Shown here: positions 38,508 through 48,793 of the stretch, one piece after another
Layout of the letters: every line of letters starts with the position of its first letter
How positions within the stretch are numbered: the first letter of the stretch is position 1
Assembly: GCF_019968765.1 (NCBI RefSeq)
Contig: NZ_CP074149.1
Location: 1,550,001-1,614,000 of the forward strand
DNA length: 64,000 nucleotides
Reading direction: 5' to 3'
From: Enterobacter sp. JBIWA008
GTDB lineage: Bacteria; Pseudomonadota; Gammaproteobacteria; Enterobacterales; Enterobacteriaceae
Notes under the pieces: generated by a model
Databases searched by the model: none
Seen by the model: only the letters and a program-made list of their open reading frames with translations
What the model was told of the DNA's origin: nothing
Position numbers and translations under genes: made by a program

Positions 38508-40444
38508 CGGCGCTGCTTGAGCTAAATAACATTCGTCGCAGCTATCCCTCCGGCGACGGCCCGGTGGAGGTGCTGAAGGGCATCTCCCTGCGCGTGGAAG
38601 CGGGCGAGATGGTGGCCATTGTCGGGGCATCGGGTTCCGGTAAATCGACGCTGATGAACATTCTCGGCTGCCTGGATAAACCGACCAGCGGTACCTATCG
38701 CGTAGCCGGGACGGATGTATCCACGCTGGACGGCGATGCGCTGGCGAAGCTGCGTCGGGAACATTTCGGCTTTATCTTCCAGCGTTACCACCTGCTTTCT
38801 CACCTGAATGCGGCTCAGAACGTGGAAGTGCCTGCGGTGTATGCGGGCGTCGAGCGTAAAAAGCGCCTTGAGCGCGCACAGATGCTGCTGACGCGTTTGG
38901 GGCTGGCGGAGCGGGTGGAGTACCAGCCCTCGCAGCTGTCCGGCGGCCAGCAGCAGCGCGTGAGTATCGCCCGTGCCCTGATGAACGGCGGGCAGGTGAT
39001 CCTCGCGGATGAACCGACCGGCGCGCTCGACAGCCATTCCGGCGAAGAGGTGATGGCGATCCTGCATCAGCTTCGCGATCAGGGGCATACGGTGATTATC
39101 GTTACCCACGATCCGCAGGTGGCGGCGCAGGCGGAACGCATTATTGAGATCCACGACGGCGAGCTGGTCAGCAACCCGCCGCCGCGTGAGTCCAGGGCAA
39201 CGGCGCCGAAAGAAGTGCTACCGGCATCAACCGGCTGGGGACAGTTTTCCAGCGGCTTTCGCGAGGCGCTGGCCATGGCCTGGCTGGCGATGGCGGCCAA
39301 CAAAATGCGCACCCTGCTGACGATGCTCGGCATCATTATCGGTATCGCCTCGGTGGTGTCGATCGTGGTGGTGGGCGACGCGGCCAAGCAGCTGGTGCTG
39401 GCAGATATCCGCGCCATCGGCACCAATACCATTGACGTCTATCCCGGCAAAGACTTTGGCGACGACGAGCCGCAGTATCAGCAGGCGCTGAAATATGACG
39501 ATCTGGCGGCGATTCAGAAGCAGCCGTGGGTTAATTCGGCCACGCCTGCGGTGTCGCAGAACCTGCGTCTGCGCGTGGGCAACGTTGACGTTGCCGCCAG
39601 CGCTAACGGCGTGAGCGGAGACTATTTCAACGTCTACGGCATGACCTTCAGCGAAGGCGCCACCTTCAACGCCGAGCAGCTGGCGGGCAGGGCGCAGGTG
39701 GTTGTGCTGGACGCAAACTCACGCAGGCAGCTCTTCCCCAATAAAGCCAACGTGGTGGGCGAAGTGATCCTGGTCGGCAACATGCCTGCCACGGTCATCG
39801 GCGTGGCGGAAGAGAAGCAGTCGATGTTTGGCAGCAGCAAAATCCTGCGCGTCTGGCTGCCCTACACCACCATCTCCGGGCGGATTATGGGGCAGTCATG
39901 GCTCAACTCCATCACCGTACGCGTGAAGGAGGGCTACGACAGCGCGCTCGCCGAACAGCAGCTTGAGCGGCTATTAACCCTGCGCCACGGGAAGAAAGAT
40001 TTCTTCACCTGGAATATGGACGGCCTCTTGAAAACGGCGGAAAAGACCACACGTACTCTTCAGCTGTTCCTCACGCTGGTGGCGGTGATTTCGCTGGTCG
40101 TCGGCGGTATCGGGGTGATGAACATCATGCTGGTGTCGGTAACCGAGCGCACCCGGGAGATTGGCATCCGCATGGCGGTTGGGGCCCGGGCCAGCGACGT
40201 GCTGCAGCAATTTTTGATTGAAGCGGTGCTGGTGTGTCTGGTCGGCGGTGCGATGGGCATTGCGCTCTCGATGATGATCGCCTTCGCGCTCCAGCTCTTT
40301 TTACCCGGCTGGGAAATTGGCTTCTCGCCGGTTGCCATCATTACCGCGTTTTTGTGTTCAACCTTTACCGGCATTTTGTTTGGCTGGTTGCCCGCCCGCA
40401 ACGCGGCGCGGCTGGATCCGGTGGACGCGCTGGCTCGGGAATAA
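38504..40444 (+). CDS. macB: MacB, macrolide export ABC transporter
   Basis: 646 residues. N-terminal ATPase: Walker [11 protein letters not shown]-loop IFQRYHLL, signature LSGGQQQR, Walker [14 protein letters not shown]-loop VTHD. A linker leads to membrane helix 1 ([18 protein letters not shown]), a large periplasmic domain of about 220 residues and three C-terminal helices ([34 protein letters not shown] is the MacB/FtsX signature). Works as a mechanotransmitter with MacA and TolC. A terminator follows. Confidence 0.97.
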   Translation: MTALLELNNIRRSYPSGDGPVEVLKGISLRVEAGEMVAIVGASGSGKSTLMNILGCLDKPTSGTYRVAGTDVSTLDGDALAKLRREHFGFIFQRYHLLSHLNAAQNVEVPAVYAGVERKKRLERAQMLLTRLGLAERVEYQPSQLSGGQQQRVSIARALMNGGQVILADEPTGALDSHSGEEVMAILHQLRDQGHTVIIVTHDPQVAAQAERIIEIHDGELVSNPPPRESRATAPKEVLPASTGWGQFSSGFREALAMAWLAMAANKMRTLLTMLGIIIGIASVVSIVVVGDAAKQLVLADIRAIGTNTIDVYPGKDFGDDEPQYQQALKYDDLAAIQKQPWVNSATPAVSQNLRLRVGNVDVAASANGVSGDYFNVYGMTFSEGATFNAEQLAGRAQVVVLDANSRRQLFPNKANVVGEVILVGNMPATVIGVAEEKQSMFGSSKILRVWLPYTTISGRIMGQSWLNSITVRVKEGYDSALAEQQLERLLTLRHGKKDFFTWNMDGLLKTAEKTTRTLQLFLTLVAVISLVVGGIGVMNIMLVSVTERTREIGIRMAVGARASDVLQQFLIEAVLVCLVGGAMGIALSMMIAFALQLFLPGWEIGFSPVAIITAFLCSTFTGILFGWLPARNAARLDPVDALARE

Positions 40445-40454
40445 CCCGAAAATA

Positions 40455-40483
40455 AAAATGCCAGCCGATCGGGCTGGCATTTT
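40455..40483. terminator. Bidirectional terminator between macB and cspD
   Basis: AAAATGCCAGC-CGATCGG-GCTGGCATTTT: an 11-base-pair stem with A run on one side and T run on the other, between convergent genes. Confidence 0.9.
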
Positions 40484-40514
40484 GACTGCGGGATGTACAC
40501 AATAAAACAGAGAG

Positions 40515-40736
40515 CTATGCAACCGTCTCTGCTTCAACGGGTACGATTAGGCTTGCATGATTGCCTTTTGGTCCCTGATGTACATCGAACCGGACGGACT
40601 GCCCGGCTTTGAGCGTTCTGTAGCCATCCATCTGAATGGTGGAATAGTGAGCGAAGATATCCTCGCCGCCGCCTTCGGGGCAGATGAAGCCAAACCCTTT
40701 GGCGTTGTTGAACCACTTAACAGTACCCATTTCCAT
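40515..40736 (-). CDS. cspD: CspD, stationary-phase cold-shock-like DNA replication inhibitor
   Basis: 73 residues. Cold-shock fold with RNP1 KGFGFICPE and RNP2 DIFAHY. In E. coli CspD binds single-stranded DNA, is not cold-inducible and rises in stationary phase or starvation. It is divergent from clpS, convergent with macB. In K-12 the protein is degraded by Lon. Confidence 0.96.
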   Translation of the reverse strand: MEMGTVKWFNNAKGFGFICPEGGGEDIFAHYSTIQMDGYRTLKAGQSVRFDVHQGPKGNHASLIVPVEAETVA

Positions 40737-41003
40737 GCTTCGACATCCTTCGTAAATCTTATAAGTTAAGATGGAATGAACCGGTGGTGGAGTGGGGGCT
40801 GTTCAAAACCTCGCCATCTCACGCTTGTACAATTTAGAGAAACGAAAGAAGTCGTCAAGCGTTTGGCGTTGGAGATGGGACAATAATCAACCAAAGTTTG
40901 AAGCAGTTAACGCTATTGCAACAGTTTGTGACAGACATCGCGGATGACAGTAATAGATGATTGTTATCTAACATCTGAGGTAGATTCAAAGTGGTTATGC
41001 ATA

Positions 41004-41324
41004 ATGGGTAAGACCAACGATTGGCTGAATTTTGATCAGCTGGCGGAAGACAAAGTGCGCGACGCGCTAAAACCGCCATCTATGTATAAAGTTATGTTAA
41101 TGAACGATGATTACACGCCGATGGAATTTGTTATTGACGTGCTACAAAAGTTCTTTTCTTATGATGTAGAACGTGCAACGCAACTGATGCTTACCGTTCA
41201 TTATCGTGGCAAAGCTATCTGCGGCATCTTCACTGCCGAAGTGGCGGAAACCAAAGTGGCGATGGTGAACGACTATGCGAGGGAGAACGAGCATCCGTTG
41301 CTGTGTACGCTGGAAAAGGCCTGA
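41004..41324 (+). CDS. clpS: ClpS, ClpA adaptor for the N-degron pathway
   Basis: 106 residues from the ATG at 41004 ([20 protein letters not shown]). N-terminal flexible tail (1-25), then the folded domain with [16 protein letters not shown] (Asn/Asp residues that hold the N-degron alpha-amino group) and [10 protein letters not shown] (His for the same pocket). It brings substrates with N-terminal Leu, Phe, Trp or Tyr to ClpAP; Aat, encoded nearby, makes such N-termini. 27 bases before clpA. Confidence 0.97.
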   Translation: MGKTNDWLNFDQLAEDKVRDALKPPSMYKVMLMNDDYTPMEFVIDVLQKFFSYDVERATQLMLTVHYRGKAICGIFTAEVAETKVAMVNDYARENEHPLLCTLEKA

Positions 41325-41351
41325 TAAGGCATAAAATTGGGGGAGGTGCCT

Positions 41352-43631
41352 ATGCTCAATCAAGAACTGGAACTCAGTTTAAACATGGCTTTCGCCAGAG
41401 CGCGTGAGCACCGACATGAGTTTATGACCGTCGAGCATTTACTGCTCGCACTGCTTAGCAACCCATCTGCCCGCGAAGCGCTGGAAGCCTGCTCCGTGGA
41501 TCTGGTTGCGCTACGTCAGGAACTCGAAGCCTTCATCGAACAAACCACACCGGTGCTGCCAGCCAGTGAAGAAGAGCGCGACACGCAGCCGACGCTCAGC
41601 TTCCAGCGCGTGCTGCAGCGTGCGGTATTCCACGTCCAGTCTTCCGGGCGTAGCGAAGTGACTGGCGCAAACGTCTTAGTCGCCATCTTCAGCGAGCAGG
41701 AGTCACAGGCTGCCTACCTGCTGCGCAAACACGAAGTCAGCCGCCTCGACGTGGTTAACTTTATTTCTCACGGTACGCGCAAAGACGAGCCTAACCAGGC
41801 ATCGGATTCCAGCAATCAGGTCAATAACAATGAAGAGCAAGCAGGCGGGGAGGATCGTATGGAAAACTTCACCACCAACCTTAACCAGCTTGCTCGCGTT
41901 GGCGGTATCGACCCGCTGATTGGTCGCGATAAAGAGCTGGAGCGCGCAATCCAGGTGCTGTGCCGTCGCCGCAAGAACAACCCGCTGCTGGTGGGGGAAT
42001 CTGGCGTGGGTAAAACCGCGATTGCCGAAGGTCTTGCCTGGCGTATTGTGCAGGGCGACGTGCCGGAAGTCATTGCCGACTGCACCATCTACTCGCTGGA
42101 TATTGGCTCGCTGCTGGCGGGCACCAAATACCGCGGTGATTTTGAAAAACGCTTCAAGGCGCTGTTGAAACAGCTGGAGCAGGACACCAACAGCATCCTG
42201 TTTATCGATGAGATCCACACCATCATCGGCGCGGGTGCGGCCTCCGGTGGCCAGGTGGATGCCGCGAACCTGATCAAACCGCTGCTCTCCAGCGGCAAGA
42301 TCCGCGTGATTGGCTCCACGACCTACCAGGAGTTCAGCAACATCTTTGAGAAAGACCGTGCGCTGGCGCGCCGCTTCCAGAAAATCGACGTGACCGAGCC
42401 GTCCGTCGAGGAAACGGTGCAGATTATCAACGGCCTGAAGCCAAAGTACGAAGCGCACCACGACGTGCGTTACACCGCGAAAGCGGTCCGTGCGGCGGTG
42501 GAGCTGGCGGTGAAATACATCAACGATCGTCACCTGCCGGATAAGGCGATTGACGTGATTGATGAGGCAGGGGCGCGCGCGCGCCTGATGCCGGCCAGCA
42601 AGCGTAAGAAAACCGTTAACGTGGCGGATATTGAGTCAGTGGTGGCCCGCATCGCGCGTATCCCTGAGAAGAGCGTTTCTCAGAGCGACCGCGACACGCT
42701 GCGCACCCTCGGCAATCGCCTGAAAATGCTGGTCTTTGGTCAGGATAAAGCCATTGAGGCCTTAACCGAAGCGATCAAGATGGCCCGCGCCGGGCTGGGG
42801 CATGACCACAAGCCTGTCGGTTCCTTCCTGTTCGCTGGCCCGACGGGCGTGGGGAAAACCGAGGTAACGGTTCAGCTCTCCAAAGCGCTGGGTATCGAGC
42901 TGCTGCGCTTTGATATGTCCGAGTATATGGAGCGTCACACCGTCAGCCGTTTGATTGGTGCGCCTCCGGGCTACGTGGGCTTTGACCAGGGCGGCCTGCT
43001 CACCGACGCGGTGATCAAGCATCCGCACGCCGTCCTGCTGCTCGATGAAATCGAGAAAGCGCACCCGGACGTGTTCAACATCCTGCTGCAGGTGATGGAT
43101 AACGGGACGCTGACCGACAACAACGGGCGCAAGGCGGACTTCCGCAACGTGGTGCTGGTGATGACCACCAACGCCGGGGTGCGTGAAACCGAGCGTAAAT
43201 CCATCGGCCTGATCCACCAGGATAACAGCACCGATGCGATGGAGGAGATCAAAAAGATCTTCACGCCGGAGTTCCGTAACCGTCTGGACAACATTATCTG
43301 GTTCGATCACCTGTCTACCGACGTGATCCATCAGGTGGTGGACAAGTTTATCGTCGAACTGCAGGTCCAGCTGGATCAGAAAGGCGTGTCGCTGGAAGTG
43401 AGCCAGGAGGCCCGCAACTGGCTGGCCGAGAAAGGCTACGACCGTGCGATGGGGGCCCGTCCGATGGCGCGCGTCATTCAGGACAACCTGAAGAAACCGC
43501 TGGCAAACGAGCTGCTGTTTGGCTCGCTGGTGGATGGCGGTCAGGTGACCGTAGCGCTGGACCAGGCGAAGAATGAACTGACGTACGATTTCCAGAGTGC
43601 AGCGAAGCACAAGCCGGAAGCGGCTCACTAA
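41352..43631 (+). CDS. clpA: ClpA, ATPase of the ClpAP protease
   Basis: 759 residues from the ATG at 41352 ([14 protein letters not shown]) after GGGGAGG; K-12 ClpA has 758. N-domain repeats 1-145, an acidic linker, then D1 with Walker [10 protein letters not shown] and Walker [10 protein letters not shown], and D2 with GPTGVGKTE and VLLLDEIEK. It unfolds and threads proteins into ClpP; the IGL-loop contact with ClpP is in RKSIGLIHQ. It is followed by a strong terminator and then by foreign-looking DNA. Confidence 0.97.
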   Translation: MLNQELELSLNMAFARAREHRHEFMTVEHLLLALLSNPSAREALEACSVDLVALRQELEAFIEQTTPVLPASEEERDTQPTLSFQRVLQRAVFHVQSSGRSEVTGANVLVAIFSEQESQAAYLLRKHEVSRLDVVNFISHGTRKDEPNQASDSSNQVNNNEEQAGGEDRMENFTTNLNQLARVGGIDPLIGRDKELERAIQVLCRRRKNNPLLVGESGVGKTAIAEGLAWRIVQGDVPEVIADCTIYSLDIGSLLAGTKYRGDFEKRFKALLKQLEQDTNSILFIDEIHTIIGAGAASGGQVDAANLIKPLLSSGKIRVIGSTTYQEFSNIFEKDRALARRFQKIDVTEPSVEETVQIINGLKPKYEAHHDVRYTAKAVRAAVELAVKYINDRHLPDKAIDVIDEAGARARLMPASKRKKTVNVADIESVVARIARIPEKSVSQSDRDTLRTLGNRLKMLVFGQDKAIEALTEAIKMARAGLGHDHKPVGSFLFAGPTGVGKTEVTVQLSKALGIELLRFDMSEYMERHTVSRLIGAPPGYVGFDQGGLLTDAVIKHPHAVLLLDEIEKAHPDVFNILLQVMDNGTLTDNNGRKADFRNVVLVMTTNAGVRETERKSIGLIHQDNSTDAMEEIKKIFTPEFRNRLDNIIWFDHLSTDVIHQVVDKFIVELQVQLDQKGVSLEVSQEARNWLAEKGYDRAMGARPMARVIQDNLKKPLANELLFGSLVDGGQVTVALDQAKNELTYDFQSAAKHKPEAAH

Positions 43632-43644
43632 GTTGTTTTACTCT

Positions 43645-43674
43645 AAAAGCCGGGTTTGTTAACCCGGCTTTTTT
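43645..43674 (+). terminator. Terminator of clpS-clpA
   Basis: AAAAGCCGGGTT-TGTT-AACCCGGCTTTT, a 12-base-pair perfect stem with a T run. Confidence 0.93.
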
Positions 43675-43702
43675 GTCTCAGATCCTCTTTTTTGTTCGTG
43701 TC

Positions 43703-44965
43703 TCAGTCCGGTCCTTGATGCCGCGTCTGGTTATAGATCTGTGCCAGACATACCAGATGCAGACTTACCACCCGAGCGCTCAGCGTGTTGCTGCGCGCCA
43801 GCCATGGATGGGCCTCAAGCCAGTCTATAAACCGTGTGCAGGCGCCAAGGGAGATTTGAGTAGGGTTAAGCGCTTTTTTTTGCCCGGTAAGCGGGCTAAT
43901 CAGTTTGTGATTTTCACCCTGGCTCCATTGTTGCCAGCGGTTATTCCACCATCCTGCATACCAGGTTCCGATAAGCCGATATTGCTCAGCAGCGGATTTG
44001 CAATCTGAGTTGTCTTCCACCACGAACCACAGATCGGTCTTTGCGCTGCGTACTTCTGCAGACCATGCCGTAATTGCTGCGCCTCGCAGGACACATTCAT
44101 GCGCCAGAAAATGATCTGACACCTGAGGAAAAAGAATGCGCAGGCGCTGAAAATGGCCATGTATAGCGATCACCGGGCGCACGATACATCCCCGTGCATT
44201 TTGTTTAAGACGTGCGCTACCGAAGGCAATCTCATCAAACTGGCTGCGCTGCATAAAGTGTTTCTCTTGCAGAATAACCTGCTCTATCGTACAGGCATGT
44301 GAATGTTGAGGTACTTCGCTGTCGGATGCCCGATAGCGAAGTATTTCACCCGTGCTCCAGGTGCAGTAATTAGTGGAGATTTGCAAAACCATGCCGGAAT
44401 TAATGTCTGCGCTTACAATGACGAAAATTTTTTCTGCAGCTGTTCTGCCCTGAAAGGGAAGGGTAAAGATCCGCGTAGCGACAGACGTAGCCCCTGGCGC
44501 GGGGAGGCGCAATCGTCGTTCACATTCGTTCACCGCCAGGGTGAGCATGCGATAAGCCGTTGTTTCACTGTCATATTGTCCCGCATCCAGTCGTCGCAGA
44601 AGGTTTGCGACGCTTTCCTGCTGATGCGCCGTCAGGCGCTGCGGTGTGAAAACCGTCCGGCAGGCACGGCATTGAAGACGTGCACTGCCCGCGCGCGTTT
44701 GACCGTAATGAATCATCTCCGTTGTATAACAGCGAGGACATCCCAGCCCGGTGGCACCTAGCTTATCGCCCATCAGCCGGGCAAACCATGCACTGTATTC
44801 CGTTTCATCAAAGAGCGGTGGCAAACTGCCGCATTTCCCGCACTCAAGCGCAGCGTAGCCCAGGCGATAAACAGGCCATACGTAGTCGCTGGCATTTGCA
44901 ATGCCGAGATTCGGGCATAAAGCACTCTTACAGACGTTAAGATCTATTTTTCGAATCCTGCTCAT
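43703..44965 (-). CDS. Uncharacterised protein with two zinc ribbons, transposase-like N-terminus
   Basis: 420 residues from the ATG at 44965 (MSRIRKIDLNVCKS), which has GCGGAG just upstream; the frame stays open 75 bases further but without a ribosome site. Two four-cysteine zinc ribbons are visible: Cys12/Cys17/Cys42/Cys45 and Cys76/Cys79/Cys99/Cys102. The second (CPRCYTTEMIHYGQTRAG, then QCRACRTVFTP) resembles the InsA-type ribbon of IS1-like transposases. The remainder has a strand-Asp pattern (FVIVSADINSG, Asp187), LWFVVEDNSDC and an end LAQIYNQTRHQ reminiscent of DDE enzymes, but I cannot prove a DDE triad. No inverted repeats or partner frame were seen, so it is not an intact insertion sequence. 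It may be a domesticated transposase. It is divergent from the nucleotidase gene. Confidence 0.7.
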   Translation of the reverse strand: MSRIRKIDLNVCKSALCPNLGIANASDYVWPVYRLGYAALECGKCGSLPPLFDETEYSAWFARLMGDKLGATGLGCPRCYTTEMIHYGQTRAGSARLQCRACRTVFTPQRLTAHQQESVANLLRRLDAGQYDSETTAYRMLTLAVNECERRLRLPAPGATSVATRIFTLPFQGRTAAEKIFVIVSADINSGMVLQISTNYCTWSTGEILRYRASDSEVPQHSHACTIEQVILQEKHFMQRSQFDEIAFGSARLKQNARGCIVRPVIAIHGHFQRLRILFPQVSDHFLAHECVLRGAAITAWSAEVRSAKTDLWFVVEDNSDCKSAAEQYRLIGTWYAGWWNNRWQQWSQGENHKLISPLTGQKKALNPTQISLGACTRFIDWLEAHPWLARSNTLSARVVSLHLVCLAQIYNQTRHQGPD

Positions 44966-45025
44966 GACTCCGCGCCAACTCATTTTGTCAGTCGAGTGAT
45001 AGTGAGGTCTTTGCCATTTTTCAAT

Positions 45026-45041
45026 CGTGAAGATGTTCACA
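45026..45041 (+). promoter_or_regulatory. Candidate CRP site upstream of the nucleotidase-sulfotransferase pair
   Basis: CGTGA-AGATGT-TCACA matches the CRP core TGTGA-N6-TCACA in nine of ten positions. It is centred 64 bases before the nucleotidase start and also lies in the shared region with the divergent zinc-ribbon gene. Confidence 0.5.
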
Positions 45042-45097
45042 AAAACGGTTTATCACCTCGTCAAAATGGAACTCCTTTTTTAATTTAAGGATAAAAA

Positions 45098-46651
45098 ATG
45101 AAACGGACCCTTGTTGCTGTTGCCTTATTAACGGCCTGTGCCAGCCATAGCTTTGCTCAGGATATAACCATTATTTACACCAACGATCTCCATGCTCACG
45201 TTGAGCCTTACAAGATACCGTATGTCGCAGAAGGTAAGCGGCTGGTGGGTGGTTTTGCCAATATTTCGACGCTGGTTAAACAGGAGAAAACACATAATAA
45301 GGCGACATTTTATTTTGATGCGGGTGATTATTTTACCGGGCCGTACATCAGTAGTCTGACAAAAGGAAAGGCAATCATTGATATCCTGAATACTATGTCG
45401 CTGGATGCCGCTTCCGTTGGTAATCATGAATTCGATCACGGCTGGGATAATACGCTGCTGCAGTTCAGCCAGGCAAAATTTCCCATTTTGCTGGGTAATG
45501 TCTTTTATCAGAATAGTCAGATGCCTTTCTGGAACAAGCCCTATACCATTCTGGAAAAGGATGGGGTGAAAATTGGCGTGATTGGATTGCACGGCGTATT
45601 TGCGTTCAACGATACAGTGTCTTCGGCAATGCGTCAGGGCATTGAGGCCCGGGATGAGGTGAAATACCTGCAGCGCTATCTGGATGAAATCCGCGGTAAG
45701 GTTGATATCACCGTTGCACTGATGCATGAAGGATTTCCCGCCCGGCAGTCAAGCATTGGTAATACCGACGTGAAGCGTGCGCTTGATAAAGACATTCAGA
45801 CTGCGAAGCAGGTGAAAGGGCTGGATATTTTGATTACCGGACACGCGCATGTTGGTACGCCGGAGCCGATTAAGGTGGGGAAAACATTGGTGCTGTCGAC
45901 AGACAGCGGTGGAATCGATATCGGAAAGCTGGTTCTGGATATTAACCCAAAAACACGCCAGCATGTGGTTAAGTCCTTTGAACTCAAGACGGTTTATGCC
46001 GATGAGTGGAAGCCGGACCCTGTAACTCAGGGCGTGATTGATAGCTGGAATAAAAAGCTTTCTAAAACCGTTCGTCAAAAGGTGGGTGAAACCCCTATCG
46101 CCTTGACCCGCGCCTACGGAGAGTCTTCTTCGCTGGGAAATCTGTTTACCGACGCCATGCTTGCTGATGCACCCGATGCGCAACTCGCTCTGACTAACTC
46201 TGGCGGCCTGCGCGCCGATCTGAATGCTGGTCCAATTACCCTTGGTGATGTTATCAGCGCTTTCCCGTTCCCTAATGAGCTTACCGTGATGGATTTAACC
46301 GGAAAGTCTTTGCGCAATTTAATGGAACATGGTGCATCACTCAGCAATGGCGTATTGCAGATGTCAAGGGGCATGGAGATGCAATATGACCCACGCAAGC
46401 CACTGAATCAACGCGTGGTATCGTTCACGCTTAATGGTAAGGCAATCGCAGATACTGAAACGTACCGTGTTGTTACCAACAGTTTTTTAGCTCCCGGTGG
46501 CGATGGCTTTATGGCTTTTACCGAAGGTAAGAATAAACAGGTCAGAGGCGGTTATAACCTCTCTGATGCGGTTATTGATTATCTCAGAAACGGAAATAAG
46601 GTCATTCCCCAACAGGTGAATGAGATGCGTGTAATGGAAGTCCAACAGTAA
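45098..46651 (+). CDS. Exported UshA-type metallophosphatase/5'-nucleotidase
   Basis: 517 residues. Signal peptide [20 protein letters not shown]; cleavage near FAQ-D gives a periplasmic protein, but LTAC also fits a (short) lipobox, so lipidation at Cys14 is possible. Calcineurin-like domain: TNDLHAH (Asp30, His32), FDAGDYF (Asp77), VGNHEFDHG (Asn109, His110) and ITGHAHVGT are the dinuclear metal ligands. The C-terminal 5'-nucleotidase domain holds the nucleobase-stacking region [18 protein letters not shown] and [10 protein letters not shown]. By family it splits nucleotides, UDP-sugars or cyclic/aryl phosphates in the periplasm; which is unknown. It is not K-12 UshA, which lies elsewhere. 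GC is lower than in neighbouring genes. AAGGA precedes the ATG; 23 bases to the next gene. Confidence 0.9.
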   Translation: MKRTLVAVALLTACASHSFAQDITIIYTNDLHAHVEPYKIPYVAEGKRLVGGFANISTLVKQEKTHNKATFYFDAGDYFTGPYISSLTKGKAIIDILNTMSLDAASVGNHEFDHGWDNTLLQFSQAKFPILLGNVFYQNSQMPFWNKPYTILEKDGVKIGVIGLHGVFAFNDTVSSAMRQGIEARDEVKYLQRYLDEIRGKVDITVALMHEGFPARQSSIGNTDVKRALDKDIQTAKQVKGLDILITGHAHVGTPEPIKVGKTLVLSTDSGGIDIGKLVLDINPKTRQHVVKSFELKTVYADEWKPDPVTQGVIDSWNKKLSKTVRQKVGETPIALTRAYGESSSLGNLFTDAMLADAPDAQLALTNSGGLRADLNAGPITLGDVISAFPFPNELTVMDLTGKSLRNLMEHGASLSNGVLQMSRGMEMQYDPRKPLNQRVVSFTLNGKAIADTETYRVVTNSFLAPGGDGFMAFTEGKNKQVRGGYNLSDAVIDYLRNGNKVIPQQVNEMRVMEVQQ

Positions 46652-46674
46652 CGCATTACTTACAGGTGAATAAC

Positions 46675-48207
46675 ATGGCAATTATTAATACAGGAACGGA
46701 GCTTGCCCCTGCAAACAACCAGCTTGCGGCCTATATCAGTTTTTCAATTGATGAACCCATCACTTTTTCTTATAAGGTACTTAAACGTAACACCAGCACG
46801 ACAGGCGTGGATTTTACTTATACCCATACTGAATTGATTACAGACCTGACGAAAGAACTTAACGTTCCGGTAATAGGTCTTTACGCGAACGACGTCAATG
46901 AAGTTGAGATTATTTTTTATAATGCCAGTGGTATTGAAATTTATAACAGTACTTTTACGATAAGCACCCTCGACCAGACCTACCGGGATGCGACGATCTT
47001 TCATCTCGACATTGAGCATACTGATCCCGAACTTTTTTCCAGCGTGTGGGGAAATAGCTGGTTAATGACAACCAACTGCGATGGTTACGATCAGAATGGC
47101 GATCTTCGTTGTTATTACGCCCAGCCCTATCGTAATCAGATGCTAAAGACCAATAAGGGTTATTTTTATATCGGCAGCGATGAAGACGAACACTGGTATG
47201 GTCGCCGTTTCTTCAAAATTGACATCCTCGGGAATATCGTTCTGGAATTTGATATGCGGGATCAGGATGGCAATCATTACGCCAACACGCACGATCTGGT
47301 CTGGGACTCAAACGGCGATCTGTATATGATTGGTAACGACAACCCGGATCGCTCGACAAATACCATGAGGCAGGATGCATCGATCCTCAAATTCAACGAT
47401 CAAACCGGTAAAATGATATGGGCTAAAAACTATACCCGTTCATTTGATAATGCGCTGATCCTGAATAACAGCCCAACAAATGATGCCCACCTCAATTCAC
47501 TTTCTGTGTTTAACGGGACGGGGGCGTACAGCGACGTGATTATTGTTCACTCGCGCTCAGCAGGGGTGACATTTGGTATCTCGCCGACAGATGGGGCTAT
47601 CCAGTGGACCATTAATACCGGCAACTTTAATGCACAATTCCCATCCGGGACGACGGTAACGAAAATAGATACGTCGGGTATAACCGCGTTTGAAAACGGC
47701 GCTCATACGGTTTTTGTTACCAACAATGCGGTTTTTTCTGATTACAACATTCCGGGTTCTGGGAAATTTGTTCTCTCTCTGTTTGATAACCGATCTTGCC
47801 TAAGTACAACAGGAGAAGCGCTCACGCGCGCGATTACTGAGGATGCTAGTACCGAGGTTTATCAAACCGAGCCCGCCCGGGTGATGTTTTACTATGTAGA
47901 TCTCCAGGCTAAAACAGCAACTACAGTGGGTTCAACTATTGCACTGCCGCAAGACAGAGTCCCGCAGATCACCGATTTCATGGGGGCTGTATTCGACTAC
48001 GGCCAGTACTACAGTATTTACACCAATCACGCACGTTCATTCTTTATCAGTGATGTGGGCGGTAAGATTGTTGCCACCATCTATGATGTTATCTGTTCGC
48101 TGGACGGCTATCCGGAGTTCCCGGGCGAATGCTATCGGGCTAGACAGTTTGCCGGCGCGGAACTGACATCGTTAATCGATATTGGTTTTAACGTGGCTAA
48201 CGTTTGA
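46675..48207 (+). CDS. Aryl-sulfate sulfotransferase (AssT)-like protein without signal peptide
   Basis: 510 residues from the ATG at 46675; ACAGGTGA before it is the ribosome site (a GTG nine bases earlier is part of that site). N-terminal beta-sandwich with NVPVIGLYANDVNEVEIIFY (63-82), as in the Arylsulfotran_N domain. Then a beta-propeller: THDLVWDSNGDLYMIG (His206), NDAHLNSL (His272, Asn274), VIIVHSRSAG (Arg294) and GAHTVFVT (His344). These fit the active-site His252, His356, Asn358, Arg374 and the sulfated His436 that I recall for E. coli CFT073 AssT. Such enzymes move sulfate between phenols without PAPS. Unlike AssT there is no signal peptide, no dsbL/dsbI, and the conserved Cys pair before the catalytic His is missing; five other Cys are present. 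Strong AT bias. Homology is from my motif reading, not a search. Confidence 0.75.
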   Translation: MAIINTGTELAPANNQLAAYISFSIDEPITFSYKVLKRNTSTTGVDFTYTHTELITDLTKELNVPVIGLYANDVNEVEIIFYNASGIEIYNSTFTISTLDQTYRDATIFHLDIEHTDPELFSSVWGNSWLMTTNCDGYDQNGDLRCYYAQPYRNQMLKTNKGYFYIGSDEDEHWYGRRFFKIDILGNIVLEFDMRDQDGNHYANTHDLVWDSNGDLYMIGNDNPDRSTNTMRQDASILKFNDQTGKMIWAKNYTRSFDNALILNNSPTNDAHLNSLSVFNGTGAYSDVIIVHSRSAGVTFGISPTDGAIQWTINTGNFNAQFPSGTTVTKIDTSGITAFENGAHTVFVTNNAVFSDYNIPGSGKFVLSLFDNRSCLSTTGEALTRAITEDASTEVYQTEPARVMFYYVDLQAKTATTVGSTIALPQDRVPQITDFMGAVFDYGQYYSIYTNHARSFFISDVGGKIVATIYDVICSLDGYPEFPGECYRARQFAGAELTSLIDIGFNVANV

Positions 48208-48231
48208 TGTGCTTCTGATAAGAGAAAACAG

Positions 48232-48258
48232 AAAAGGCCGGGATTACCCGGCCTTATT
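48232..48258. terminator. Terminator between the AssT-like gene and infA
   Basis: Perfect 9-base-pair stem AAGGCCGGG-ATTA-CCCGGCCTT, with A run before and TATTTAAT after; works for both convergent units. Confidence 0.85.
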
Positions 48259-48290
48259 TAATATTCATCTGCCATTACAGGCGAAAACAA

Positions 48291-48509
<219 letters not shown>

Positions 48510-48793
48510 CTAATCCTCTGGGGTATCACTACCAAGTTTTGAACCGGCAAGATAATGCCGAAATTCATCAATTAAGTAAAGAATTGCGCGATTAAAACGC
48601 AGCAAAACAGTTTCGGCGCATTGCCCAAGCGTCACGGTACAACCGAACAGGAAGCGCATTCGTAAAGGGGAGACAACAGGATAAACGTCAGGACGTTATC
48701 TGAAGCGAGGGTCCCAAACGGCGGCGGGGCAACAGGCAGAAGCTACTCTGCGGCATAATTATAACACCCTCACAAAAAATATGCGGAAAACAT
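48510..48793. other. infA-aat intergenic region
   Basis: 284 bases upstream of infA on the minus strand; it must carry the infA promoters and the end of the cydDC-aat unit. I see no tRNA, hairpin with T run or further open frame I would support. Confidence 0.4.

Noticed and set aside
43632..48290. Complete prophage or integrative element at the serW site
   Set aside because: No integrase, att duplication or structural genes; only three genes.
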